The position numbers were made by a program, and so were the translations under genes. 57,295 nucleotides of DNA from Oleiharenicola sp. GTDB lineage: Bacteria; Verrucomicrobiota; Verrucomicrobiia; Opitutales; Opitutaceae. Under the pieces are notes generated by a model, which was given only the letters and a program-made list of their open reading frames with translations, was not told where the DNA came from and did not search any database. Shown here in pieces: positions 43,919 through 50,595 of the stretch (within the stretch, counting starts at the first letter, position 1; each line of letters begins with the position of its first letter). The stretch lies in the NCBI GenBank assembly GCA_025363455.1, contig JANYDW010000017.1, positions 1 through 57,295 of the forward strand, in the 5' to 3' direction.

Positions 43919-44394
43919 TGAGCCAGCCCTGGAAACTCGTCCTGTTGCTCGCCGGCATCTTCATTGCCGGCGGCGTGACCGGCGCATTCGTCGGCCATAA
44001 GGTCTTGCAGGCGAAATTCTCGAAGCGGCCAATGCCCGAACAGTGGGCCCCCTGGCACCTGAAGCGGCTGGTCGACCGGCTCGAGCTGAAGCCCGAACAG
44101 CGGGAAGAGCTGCGCCCGATCATTAAGCGCAACATGGACGAATTGAATCATCTCCGGACCGCGGCGATGGCCGAGACCAAAGTCGTCCTTGAGCGCATGG
44201 AGCGCGAGGTGTCTGAAAAACTCACCCCGGAACAACGCGCGAAGTTTGAGAAGCAAAACCAGGAATTCCGCGAACGGGCGAAGAAGTTTGGTATCGACCG
44301 CCCAGGTGGCCCGCGGGGCGAGCGGGGTGACCGCGGCGGACCCGACAAACCGCCGGGGGACAAACCCCCGCCAGACAAACCGACCGACAAGTAA
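43915..44394 (+). CDS. Periplasmic Spy/CnrX-like sensor with N-terminal anchor
   Basis: 159 residues. N-terminal membrane helix (LVLLLAGIFIAGGVTGAFVG), then a helical domain with HLKRLVDRLELKPEQREELRP and VSEKLTPEQRAKFEKQNQEF: two LTPEQR-type motifs as in Spy/CpxP/CnrX heavy-metal or envelope sensors. The C-terminal 35 residues are low-complexity Gly/Pro/Asp/Lys. It probably sits in the periplasm and controls the anti-sigma protein. A terminator follows 20 bases later. Confidence 0.75.
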   Translation: MMSQPWKLVLLLAGIFIAGGVTGAFVGHKVLQAKFSKRPMPEQWAPWHLKRLVDRLELKPEQREELRPIIKRNMDELNHLRTAAMAETKVVLERMEREVSEKLTPEQRAKFEKQNQEFRERAKKFGIDRPGGPRGERGDRGGPDKPPGDKPPPDKPTDK

Positions 44395-44413
44395 GCCAGG
44401 TTTGCCCCATGGG

Positions 44414-44442
44414 GTGCCACTTTCGGCGCCCGTTTTTATTTT
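44414..44442 (+). terminator. Rho-independent terminator of the ECF operon
   Basis: GGGTGCC ACTTTC GGCGCCC (44413-44431) is a seven-pair stem followed by GTTTTTATTTT. It lies just after the sensor gene stop. Confidence 0.75.
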
Positions 44443-44444
44443 AG

Positions 44445-44472
44445 TTGAAAGGTCAGGGGTGCGGCCTACGGT
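44445..44472 (+). promoter_or_regulatory. Probable promoter of the SRP RNA gene
   Basis: TTGAAA (44445-44450) and TACGGT (44467-44472) are 16 bases apart. The predicted transcription start falls at about 44479, the first base of the SRP RNA outer stem. Confidence 0.45.
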
Positions 44473-44477
44473 CCGCC

Positions 44478-44577
44478 TTGGCCAGGCGCCATGCATGAGC
44501 AGGCGCGTGAACCCCGCCAGGGCCGGAAGGCAGCAACGGTGACGACGTCCTCCCAGTGCCGTGGATTGCCTGGCCAC
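44478..44577 (+). ncRNA. ffs: Signal recognition particle RNA (4.5S, small bacterial type)
   Basis: About 100 bases. The outer stem GGCCAGGC (44480-44487) pairs with GCCTGGCC (44568-44575). The conserved apical domain reads CAGGGCCGGAAGGCAGCAAC (44518-44537), with the GGAA tetraloop and the asymmetric bulge bound by Ffh. It is the RNA core of SRP, acting with Ffh in membrane targeting. It lies just upstream of dnaX, a common neighbour. Confidence 0.92.
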
Positions 44578-44680
44578 TTTATTTTCCGTGAGGCGGAAAA
44601 ACAAACCTCGCCGAAGCTCCGCGCAGCGGGGCGAAGGCGGGTAAGCGACGAAAGGACAAAATAATGAAACGCGGGCTGGA

Positions 44681-44720
44681 TTTTTCAGTCCTTCAGCCTT
44701 TCAGTCTTTCCGTCCTTCAT
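44681..44720. repeat. Word repeat, period 8, at the dnaX start
   Basis: Five 8-mers of the type TCCTTCAG/CCTTTCAG run into the dnaX start codon. The words are the same as the right arm of the hairpin at 2266-2372. No clear left arm is present here. Confidence 0.7.
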
Positions 44721-45864
44721 GTCCACTGCCTACCAAGTCATCGCCCGCAAGTGGCGCCCCCAGACTTTCGATGATGTCGTGGGGCAGGACCATGTGGTGC
44801 GGACGCTGAAGAACGCCATCGCCCGCAACCGCATCGCCCACGCCTACCTGCTGGTCGGGCCGCGGGGCACGGGCAAGACCAGCACCGCCCGCATCTTCGC
44901 CAAGGCCCTCAACGCCACCGGCGGCCCCAAGGCCGATTTCGACGTCAACGATCCCATTGCGATCTCCATCGCCGAGGGTCGATGCCTCGACGTGATCGAG
45001 TTCGACGCCGCCTCGAACACGCAGGTCGACAAGATCCGCGAGTTCATCATCGACACGGTTGCTTATGCCCCGGCACAGGGCCGCTTCAAGGTCTACATCA
45101 TAGACGAGGTGCACATGCTCTCGGCGGGCTCATTCAACGCGCTCCTGAAGACGCTCGAGGAGCCCCCGGCGCACGTGAAGTTCATTTTCGCCACCACCGA
45201 CCCCCAAAAAATGCCGGCGACGGTCATCTCGCGCTGCCAGCGCTTTGACCTGAAGCCGATCCCCACCGAACTCATTGTTCAGCGCCTGAAGAAAATTGCC
45301 GCCAGCGAGAAAATCAAGGTGAGCGATGCCGCCCTGGGCAGCATCGCTCGCATGGCCGACGGCGGCATGCGCGATGCCCAATCCATCTTCGACCAGATGA
45401 TCTCCTTCTGCGGCACCGAGGTCGGCGAGGCCGACGTCCTCGATGTTTACGGCCTGGTCTCCGCGGCCAAGATCGCCGAGCTCGCGTCCGCGCTGGCGGC
45501 CGGCGACCACAAGAAGCTCGTGGGTATCGTGGATGACTGCGATGAGAACGGCCGCGATCTCTACCGCCTGCTCGTGGATTTGCAGTCTTACTGCCGCGGT
45601 GCGCTGCTTGATTCGATCGCCAAGGGGGGCACGAGTGAGATGCTCGGCGCGCCGATGACGACCGAGCAGCTTACCCGCCTGCTCGACGGCCTGCGCGAGG
45701 GCGAGACCGGCGTAAAGCACGGCCTCTCCGAGAAAATCAATTTCGAGGTGGCGCTGCTCAAGGCCGTCGAGGCCAGCCGCGCCCGGGCGATCGACAGCCT
45801 GATCAAGGAACTCGCCACCCTGGCCGAGGGCCTGCCCGACGACGGCTCAAAAAAAAACGGCTGA
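44719..45864 (+). CDS. dnaX: DNA polymerase III subunits gamma/tau, zero-frame product (gamma)
   Basis: 381 residues. AAA+ clamp-loader subunit. [20 protein letters not shown] starts it. Walker A is [21 protein letters not shown], Walker B with sensor 1 is [20 protein letters not shown] and [19 protein letters not shown], then the [14 protein letters not shown] motif and domain III to about 365. The zinc module between Walker A and B is shortened: no CxxC cluster is seen. The frame ends with GSKKNG right after a run of nine A (45849-45857), 20 bases before which the -1 frame is already open. Shifting there yields a tau-like protein. Confidence 0.95.
   Translation: MSTAYQVIARKWRPQTFDDVVGQDHVVRTLKNAIARNRIAHAYLLVGPRGTGKTSTARIFAKALNATGGPKADFDVNDPIAISIAEGRCLDVIEFDAASNTQVDKIREFIIDTVAYAPAQGRFKVYIIDEVHMLSAGSFNALLKTLEEPPAHVKFIFATTDPQKMPATVISRCQRFDLKPIPTELIVQRLKKIAASEKIKVSDAALGSIARMADGGMRDAQSIFDQMISFCGTEVGEADVLDVYGLVSAAKIAELASALAAGDHKKLVGIVDDCDENGRDLYRLLVDLQSYCRGALLDSIAKGGTSEMLGAPMTTEQLTRLLDGLREGETGVKHGLSEKINFEVALLKAVEASRARAIDSLIKELATLAEGLPDDGSKKNG
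45849..45857 (+). promoter_or_regulatory. dnaX: A9 slippery site for dnaX frameshift
   Basis: TCA AAA AAA AAC in frame zero, followed two codons later by TGA. A shift of -1 (or RNA polymerase slippage adding one A) enters a frame open to 46193. Heptamer-iterated purines (GGAAGAA type, 45884-45922) follow. E. coli and Thermus dnaX use A-rich slippery sites for the same purpose. Confidence 0.75.
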
Positions 45865-46193
45865 CGGCGGCGGCTGACACCGGGAAGGAAGAAGGAGGAA
45901 GGAAGAAGGAAGAAGAGGAGGAGTCGGCGAGTGCCCCCGTGGTTGATGCCCCGGCCGGACTGACTTCCGAGGAGGAGGCCGCCTTTCTTGCTCAGGAAAG
46001 TGAGATGGGCATCGTCACGCCCGCCTTGATGCATGTGGAAAGCCCGCCCATCGAGAAGGGCGACTTTCCTCCCATGGAGGATCTGGTGAAGCGTATCCCG
46101 ATGCCAACCCGGGACCTGATGGAGGAGCTCTTCCGGGCGAAATTCATTACCGTCCGGCGCATGCCGCGCGACGCCCTGAAAGTCCAGGGCTGA
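45858..46193 (+). CDS. dnaX: tau-specific extension of DnaX (-1 frame)
   Basis: The frame reads [20 protein letters not shown] and on through a charged linker, then [40 protein letters not shown] and [16 protein letters not shown], about 111 residues to the TGA at 46191-46193. Joined to the zero frame it gives about 491 residues, a plausible tau. There is no good start codon or ribosome-binding site at its beginning; the first in-frame start (GTG 45939) lies inside the linker. The extension may carry the polymerase- or helicase-contact function of tau (inference). Confidence 0.75.
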   Translation, partial: RLTAAADTGKEEGGRKKEEEEESASAPVVDAPAGLTSEEEAAFLAQESEMGIVTPALMHVESPPIEKGDFPPMEDLVKRIPMPTRDLMEELFRAKFITVRRMPRDALKVQG

Positions 46194-46246
46194 CTGCTCC
46201 ACGCTTGCCGCCCGGCCTTCGCTGCGCTGTCCTGACCCCGCACCCC

Positions 46247-46369
46247 ATGGCCGCCCCCGACCCAGTTGCCAAGTTCATCCAGCACCGGGCCAAGGTCGAG
46301 GCTTCGGAAAAGGCGACCGCCCCGGTGACGTCTCCGGCACCTACGTGCGCTAGGAAGTTTCCACTATGA
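46247..46369 (+). pseudogene. Short ORF, possible gene remnant
   Basis: 40 codons reading MAAPDPVAKFIQHRAKVEAS then EKATAPVTSPAP and a short tail. The first part looks like the N-terminus of a longer protein. It breaks off where the toxin/DUF2283 module begins, with a four-base overlap. I cannot name the family. Confidence 0.3.
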
Positions 46370-46677
46370 TTGTGCTTAAGGATTATCAGGGTCACGCGGT
46401 TCGCCTCACAGAAGAGCGCCTGGCCCACATCCGGGAGCATTCGGAAATGGCCGACTTGGAGCAGGCGATGGCCGATACGCTGCGTCAGCCCACCTTGGTC
46501 ATCCAGTCGCTCTCCGATCCATCCGCCGCTTTGCATTAGCGTTACTATTTTGGCACGCGGGTCGGAGATAAATGGCTCTGTGTGGTCGTCAAATACAGCG
46601 CGCTGGACACCTTCGTGTTGACAGCCTACCTTACCGACAAACCCAAGAAAGGAACGCAACTATGGCCCAAAACGTAA
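46366..46677 (+). pseudogene. Toxin-like nuclease-fold gene interrupted by an in-frame TAG
   Basis: The frame reads VRLTEERLAHIREHSEMADL, then ETTTL-like TLRQPTLVIQSLSDPSAALH, TAG (46537-46539), then directly RYYFGTRVGDKWLCVVVKYS and TFVLTAYLTDKPKKG. Both halves match, from memory, a family of small nuclease-fold proteins (RelE/Barnase-like, often annotated DUF4258- or PBECR-like) that pairs with DUF2283 proteins. The stop sits in the middle, so activity should be lost. Loss of a toxin would be tolerated. Confidence 0.7.
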
Positions 46678-46874
46678 AAGTCTGGTTCGACAAGGAAGGC
46701 GACTTCCTCGAAGTGCGCTTTTCCGACAAGGCAGGCTACATGCGGGAAACGGATCAAGACGCGATCATGGAGCGCGTGGACGAGCAGGGTCATGTGCTTG
46801 GGTTTACCGTCATGGCGGTCAGCAAGCTCGACAAGGATCACCCTTTGGTCGCGCAGCTTGCCACTGTCGGTTGA
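46662..46874 (+). CDS. DUF2283 family protein, putative antitoxin
   Basis: 70 residues. VKVWFDKEGDFLEVRFSDKA, then ERVDEQGHVLGFTVMAVSKL, is the DUF2283 pattern (strand D.E.D.L...F / D..G.V.G......SK). Such genes commonly sit next to a small toxin-like gene. Here the start overlaps the end of the broken toxin-like frame by 16 bases. Probable antitoxin or chaperone left over after toxin decay (inference). Confidence 0.8.
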   Translation: MAQNVKVWFDKEGDFLEVRFSDKAGYMRETDQDAIMERVDEQGHVLGFTVMAVSKLDKDHPLVAQLATVG

Positions 46875-46911
46875 AACTCTGATTCAAGTGATGAACCAGA
46901 CCTGGATTGAT

Positions 46912-47024
46912 TTGTAGGAGCCTGCTTGCAGGCGAGGATTGGATGTGGGAGCGAGCTTGCTCGCGACTCCGATCCTCGCGAGCAAGCTCGCTTCCACAAA
47001 ATCGCCTGCAAGCAGGCTCCTATA
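46912..47024. repeat. Nested REP hairpins: one type inserted in the loop of the other
   Basis: The outer arms TTGTAGGAGCCTGCTTGCAGG (from 46912) and their complement (to 47022) are of GGAGCCTG type. Inside, at 46945-46998, lies a complete GGAGCGAGCTTGCTCGCG-type hairpin with its own loop. The right outer arm overlaps the end of the following minus-strand gene. Confidence 0.88.
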
Positions 47025-47391
47025 GATTTCCGTCGACCGGCCAGGTATCGCCGGCCGGCGAGAGGCCCCCGAGGGAGCGGAGGTAAAGATAGGTTTGCGC
47101 CGAAGCGGCGTGAAGATTGGGCGTGAGTATCACCTCGACGCGCTCATAGAGACCTTCATCAAGGCCTTCGAGGCGGTCCAACTCCGCGAGGCAGGTGTCG
47201 TCGACAGACCAGAGCTCGCCGGTCACGCCGGTGGTGTCGCCGGGCAAACGCACCATGCCCGGATAGTCACCCAGCGAATACAGCGTGAAACCGGGCGTCG
47301 TCCGGGCGGGACCCAGATAGGACTGTCCGGAGAGGAAAACGTGGTTTGAGCCGCCGCGCTTGAGCGTGCCGTAGATGAAGAGCGTGGTCAT
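47020..47391 (-). CDS. Gamma-glutamylcyclotransferase-like (AIG2) protein
   Basis: 123 residues from ATG 47391. LFIYGTLKRGGSNHVFLSGQ has the YGTLKRG nucleotide-like loop of the GGCT/AIG2 fold. GPARTTPGFTLYSLGDYPGM, VTGELWSVDDTCLAELDRLE (with catalytic Glu) and YERVEVILTPN follow. The family converts gamma-glutamyl amines or peptides to 5-oxoproline. The last codons overlap the nested REP element, whose arm supplies the C-terminus. Confidence 0.85.
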   Translation of the reverse strand: MTTLFIYGTLKRGGSNHVFLSGQSYLGPARTTPGFTLYSLGDYPGMVRLPGDTTGVTGELWSVDDTCLAELDRLEGLDEGLYERVEVILTPNLHAASAQTYLYLRSLGGLSPAGDTWPVDGNL

Positions 47392-47405
47392 GCGTGCGGA
47401 GGGAT

Positions 47406-47500
47406 TAGCCACAAAAAGCACAAAAAGCGCAAAAACAGAAATGGGGAGGGCCCGCCTCCGTGCGGGCCGCGGCGTGCCGGGACGCGCGCCCTCCAGCCAA
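47406..47500. repeat. Period-9 word repeat and GC-rich hairpin
   Basis: AGCCACAAA, AAGCACAAA and AAGCGCAAA run at 47406-47432, a period-9 A-rich series. A GC-rich GGGCCCGC.../...GCGGGCC hairpin (47447-47470) follows, in the gap between two minus-strand genes. A similar GCCACAAAG...ACACAAAAAAG stretch lies upstream of sucC at 13405. Confidence 0.55.
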
Positions 47501-47504
47501 GGCG

Positions 47505-48704
47505 TCAGCTTCCCGTCAGCGCCTCGATGACGAGGGCGGTGATGTTGTCCTTGCCCGAGGCAGCCAGTGCCGCGGCGATGAGCCGCTCGGCGACCGGCCC
47601 TGAGCCGGGACCGCGGACGATTTCCTCCAGTTGCGAATTCCAGAGACCCTCGGTGAGCCCGTCAGAGCAGATGAGGAAACGGTCGCCCGTCGCGCAGGGG
47701 AGCGCGCCGAACTGCGGCTCGATGAACTGATGGGCGGCTCCGAGGGCCTGGTGCAGGACGTTGCGCCGGGGATGCAGTCGGGCCTCGCGCTCGTTGAGCT
47801 CACCGTTGCGGCGCAACCAGCCGACGTGGCTGTGGTCGTGGGAGACTTGGTTTAGCCCTCCGGCCGGCGGTAGGTGGTAGATCCGGCTGTCGCCGATGTG
47901 GCCGAAATACAGCCAACCGGGCGTCAGCCAACAGAGGCTCAGGGTCGTGCCCATCCCGTGGCATTCCTCGTAGGACTGGCCGAGCTTGAGGAGGTCATAG
48001 TGAATGGCCGAGAAGAGCTCGGCGAGCGTGAGGTCGTAACCGCTGGCCGGACCGGGCGCGGCCGGCCGGTAGCCGCGCGGCATCAGCTTGGTGATCTTGT
48101 CCACGGTGATGCGGCTGGCGAACTCGCCGGAGTTGGCCCCGCCCATGCCATCGCTCACCGCGAAGACAAAGTCTGCCTTGGCCGAGGAATCCTCACCGGT
48201 CTTGCCGAGGTAGTGGACCTCGTGGCCGTCGAACCGGAGGGCGAGAAACGTATCCTCGTTGTTCGCGCGGACATGGCCGCGGTGGGTGAGCCCAGACCAG
48301 CGTAGGTCCGGTGCAGGGGTTCGGCCGATATCTTCGATCAGCTCGGCAAACTCAAAGTCGATGATGCAAAAACGTCCGTCGGAGTTTCGATAGGTGAGGT
48401 TGCGGATCTCCGGGTCATCATGGCGGACGCCAAAGGTCTCGAGCTCGGCAAAGAGCTCGCGCAGGCGCTCGGGACTGATCTGGTCGACGCGCGAGCCGCA
48501 ATTAGTGGTGACGATCTTCAGGACGGGCTCGTCAACTTCGACGAGCTTGGGCACGAAATCGCAGTGGCGGGCCTCCAGATAGCGGAGGAGGCACACCTCG
48601 TTGGCGAACCGGGCATAGGCTTGGTGGCCGCGAAAGGTCTTGTGCACCAGGCCGTCGTAGCCGATGCGGACCAAGGCGCGCTTGGTGTCCTTAATCTCGT
48701 GCAT
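47505..48704 (-). CDS. Fused kinase-like domain and PP2C phosphatase
   Basis: 399 residues. Residues about 8-130 look like a compact Bud32/RIO/LPS-kinase-like fold: VRIGYDGLVHKTFRGHQAYA, RFANEVCLLRYLEAR, LKIVTTNCGSRVDQI, then VRHDDPEIRNLTYRNSDGRF with IIDFEFAEL (HxDxxxxN and DFE catalytic motifs). Residues about 137-399 are a PP2C phosphatase: RGHVRANNEDTFLALR, FVFAVSDGMGGANSGEFASR, YFGHIGDSRIYHL and FLICSDGLTEGLWN, with a GKDNITALVI end. Kinase and phosphatase are on one chain, so it may set its own or a partner's phosphorylation. It is divergent from glnII. Confidence 0.8.
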   Translation of the reverse strand: MHEIKDTKRALVRIGYDGLVHKTFRGHQAYARFANEVCLLRYLEARHCDFVPKLVEVDEPVLKIVTTNCGSRVDQISPERLRELFAELETFGVRHDDPEIRNLTYRNSDGRFCIIDFEFAELIEDIGRTPAPDLRWSGLTHRGHVRANNEDTFLALRFDGHEVHYLGKTGEDSSAKADFVFAVSDGMGGANSGEFASRITVDKITKLMPRGYRPAAPGPASGYDLTLAELFSAIHYDLLKLGQSYEECHGMGTTLSLCWLTPGWLYFGHIGDSRIYHLPPAGGLNQVSHDHSHVGWLRRNGELNEREARLHPRRNVLHQALGAAHQFIEPQFGALPCATGDRFLICSDGLTEGLWNSQLEEIVRGPGSGPVAERLIAAALAASGKDNITALVIEALTGS

Positions 48705-48806
48705 GATGGTGAACCGCTAGGATTTGCCAGAGTGGCGGCGGTGGCAAGGGGCGAGTGACGCGACGCGGCCACCGGCTTTGGCATAAGGCAAAATTCCGCT
48801 TCCCTC

Positions 48807-48822
48807 TGGCATGTTAGGTGCT
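48807..48822 (+). promoter_or_regulatory. Sigma-54-type (-24/-12) promoter of glnII
   Basis: TGGCATGTTAGGTGCT matches the TGGCACG-N4-TTGCW consensus at 13 of the non-spacer positions considered important. The invariant GG (48808-48809) and GC (48820-48821) are correctly spaced. It would start transcription about 60-75 bases before the glutamine synthetase gene, a classical sigma-54 target in nitrogen control. No binding site for an NtrC-type activator was recognised. Confidence 0.6.
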
Positions 48823-48891
48823 TTTTGTGAACCGGTATATCGTCTCTGCGCCCCGGCGCACGGCGCCCAACCTCAAAAAACTCAATCCAAC

Positions 48892-49923
48892 ATGGCCAAA
48901 TACAAACTGGAATACATCTGGCTCGACGGCTACACGCCCCTGGCAAGCCTGCGCAGCAAGACTCAAATCAAGGAATTCGCCAGCTTACCCAAGCTCGCCG
49001 ATCTGCCCGTCTGGGGCTTCGACGGCAGTTCGACGCAGCAGGCGGAGGGTAAGAGCTCGGACATCGTGCTCAAACCCGTGGCCTCCTTTCCGGACAGCAC
49101 CCGCAAGAATGGCGTGCTTGTGATGTGCGAGTGCTACCAGCACACCGGCGTGGCCAGCCCGTCGAATTCCCGGGCCACCATTCCGGATGATCCGGACACC
49201 TGGTTCGGCTTCGAGCAGGAATATTTCATGTACAAGGACGGCCGGCCGCTCGGCTTCCCCGCCGACGGGTTCCCGGCGCCGCAGGGCCCTTACTACACGG
49301 GTGTCGGCTACAAGAACGTCGGCGCCGTGGCCCGCGAGATCGTCGAGAAGCACATCGACATCTGCCTTGATGCCGGGATCAACCTCGAGGGCATCAACTC
49401 CGAGGTGGCGAAAGGCCAGTGGGAGTTCCAGATCTTCGGCAAAGGCTCCAAGGCCGCCGCCGACCAGATGTGGGTTGCGCGCTACATCCTCACCCGCGTG
49501 TGCGAGAGTTACGGCATCGACATCGAATGGCGCTGCAAGCCCATCCTCGGGCCCTTCAACGCCCCGCTTGACTGGAACGGCTCGGGCATGCACGCCAACT
49601 TCTCGACCAAGCACATGCGCGAGGTCGGCGGCAAGGAGTACTTCGAAAAGCTCATGGAAGCCTTCAGCAAGAACTGCAACGAGCACATCGCGGTCTACGG
49701 CCCGGAGAATCATCTCCGCCTCACCGGCCTGCACGAAACGCAGTCGATCGACAAGTTCAGCTACGGGGTCGCTGATCGCGGCGCCTCGGTGCGCGTCCCG
49801 CACAGCTTCGTCAACAGTGGCTACAAGGGCTACCTCGAGGATCGCCGTCCGAACTCCGCCGCCGACCCGTACCTGGTCGCCGGCCGGATCGTGAAGACGA
49901 TCCAGAGCGTGCCGCTCAAGTAA
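48892..49923 (+). CDS. glnII: Glutamine synthetase, type II (eukaryote-like)
   Basis: 343 residues, the short GSII form rather than the 470-residue GSI. It makes glutamine from glutamate, ammonia and ATP. KYKLEYIWLDGYTPLASLRS, LPVWGFDGSSTQQAEGKSSD, WFGFEQEYFMYKDGRPLG, KGQWEFQIFGKGSKAAADQM, LDWNGSGMHANFSTKHMREV and GVADRGASVRVPHSF are the GSII signatures. A strong terminator follows. Start ATG 48892; the longer frame from 48811 is upstream leader. Confidence 0.95.
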   Translation: MAKYKLEYIWLDGYTPLASLRSKTQIKEFASLPKLADLPVWGFDGSSTQQAEGKSSDIVLKPVASFPDSTRKNGVLVMCECYQHTGVASPSNSRATIPDDPDTWFGFEQEYFMYKDGRPLGFPADGFPAPQGPYYTGVGYKNVGAVAREIVEKHIDICLDAGINLEGINSEVAKGQWEFQIFGKGSKAAADQMWVARYILTRVCESYGIDIEWRCKPILGPFNAPLDWNGSGMHANFSTKHMREVGGKEYFEKLMEAFSKNCNEHIAVYGPENHLRLTGLHETQSIDKFSYGVADRGASVRVPHSFVNSGYKGYLEDRRPNSAADPYLVAGRIVKTIQSVPLK

Positions 49924-49942
49924 TCGCGTTTGCGTGTCTTTC

Positions 49943-49973
49943 AAAGCCGCCCGGGAAACCGGGCGGCTTTTTT
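49943..49973 (+). terminator. Rho-independent terminator of glnII
   Basis: AAAGCCGCCCGG GAAA CCGGGCGGCTTTTTT, a ten-pair stem with a GAAA loop and a T6 tail, lies 20 bases after the stop. Confidence 0.9.
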
Positions 49974-49988
49974 GTGGACGAGATTGTC

Positions 49989-50465
49989 TTAAGGTGGAAC
50001 CCGGCCTCCGGACGGGTTTTCAGGAGCACACGAGAGCACCCAAGGCCACGCATCCACGTGTGGACAGAGATTTTTTCGGACAGGATTCAGGCGGATATAT
50101 GCGGCCTTTTTATCAAGCTCGTCCCGGTTGCGAATTCGATGATCGAAATAATTAACCTGCCAAAGAATCCCGAGACACTTGGCCTGATATCCTTTCCAGG
50201 CCGCAACGATGGTGCCCATGTCCTTGTCGTAGGGGAATGCTAGCAGCGCATGAAGGTGATCGGGCATGATTAGAAAAAGCCGGCAGTTCCAGCGGTCCTG
50301 CTCATGATAAAATCGAGCAGAATCGAGCAAAGCGGCGGCGACCTTTGGCTCGGTGAGGAGCCGGGTATGATTGAGGTCCGCGCTGACTCGAATGTGATAG
50401 GTCGCCGCGCTCTCCACCCAAGCTGGGGTTCGGTGTGCAAGGCGATTCGGGTAGCGGAGCATCAC
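49989..50465 (-). CDS. REP-associated Y1 transposase (RAYT / TnpA_REP)
   Basis: 158 residues from GTG 50465 or ATG 50462. HUH-type Y1 nuclease: AATYHIRVSADLNHTRLL, then RLFLIMPDHLHALLAFPYD (the HxH metal site), and DELDKKAAYIRLNPVRKNL (catalytic Tyr with the NPV motif). Such enzymes bind and nick REP hairpins and are domesticated single-copy relatives of IS200/IS605 transposases. It is bounded by 28-base inverted repeats (49991-50018, 50474-50501); the left one encodes its last residues. Its own flanking repeats differ from the main REP family of the window. Confidence 0.9.
   Translation of the reverse strand: MMLRYPNRLAHRTPAWVESAATYHIRVSADLNHTRLLTEPKVAAALLDSARFYHEQDRWNCRLFLIMPDHLHALLAFPYDKDMGTIVAAWKGYQAKCLGILWQVNYFDHRIRNRDELDKKAAYIRLNPVRKNLCPHVDAWPWVLSCAPENPSGGRVPP
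49991..50018. repeat. Left inverted repeat of the RAYT unit
   Basis: 28 bases, identical at 27 positions to the inverse of 50474-50501. It is itself palindromic (AACCCG ... CGGGTT around a CGGCCTCCG core) and encodes the C-terminus of the transposase. Confidence 0.85.
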
Positions 50466-50473
50466 GTCTCTTT

Positions 50474-50501
50474 AACCCGTTCGGAGGCCGGGTTCCACCT
50501 T
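50474..50501. repeat. Right inverted repeat of the RAYT unit
   Basis: 28 bases inverted relative to 49991-50018 with one difference. It lies 8 bases upstream of the transposase start and can fold into an AACCCG/CGGGTT hairpin. Confidence 0.85.
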
Positions 50502-50524
50502 CGGGACCACCTGATTTTGGGCGC

Positions 50525-50552
50525 AAAAAAGCCGCTCCTCACGGCGCGGCTT
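50525..50552 (-). terminator. Rho-independent terminator of the superoxide dismutase gene
   Basis: On the minus strand AAGCCGC ... GCGGCTT, a seven-pair stem, is followed by TTTTTT. It lies 43 bases after the stop. Confidence 0.8.
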
Positions 50553-50595
50553 GAAGGGTAGGGTGATGGAGGGTCGAGCTCCGGCGAGGCCGCGG

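Noticed and set aside
24212..46539. TAG recoded as an amino acid, suggested by two genes with in-frame TAG
   Set aside because: TAG is the normal stop of lptB (18049), rlmN (33724), the CII-like gene (13997), the SDR (54248) and the small gene at 31738, so two independent nonsense mutations or errors are simpler.
49943..49973. Hairpin after glnII as part of the RAYT element
   Set aside because: It is a standard terminator with a GAAA loop and T-run, outside the 28-base inverted repeats.
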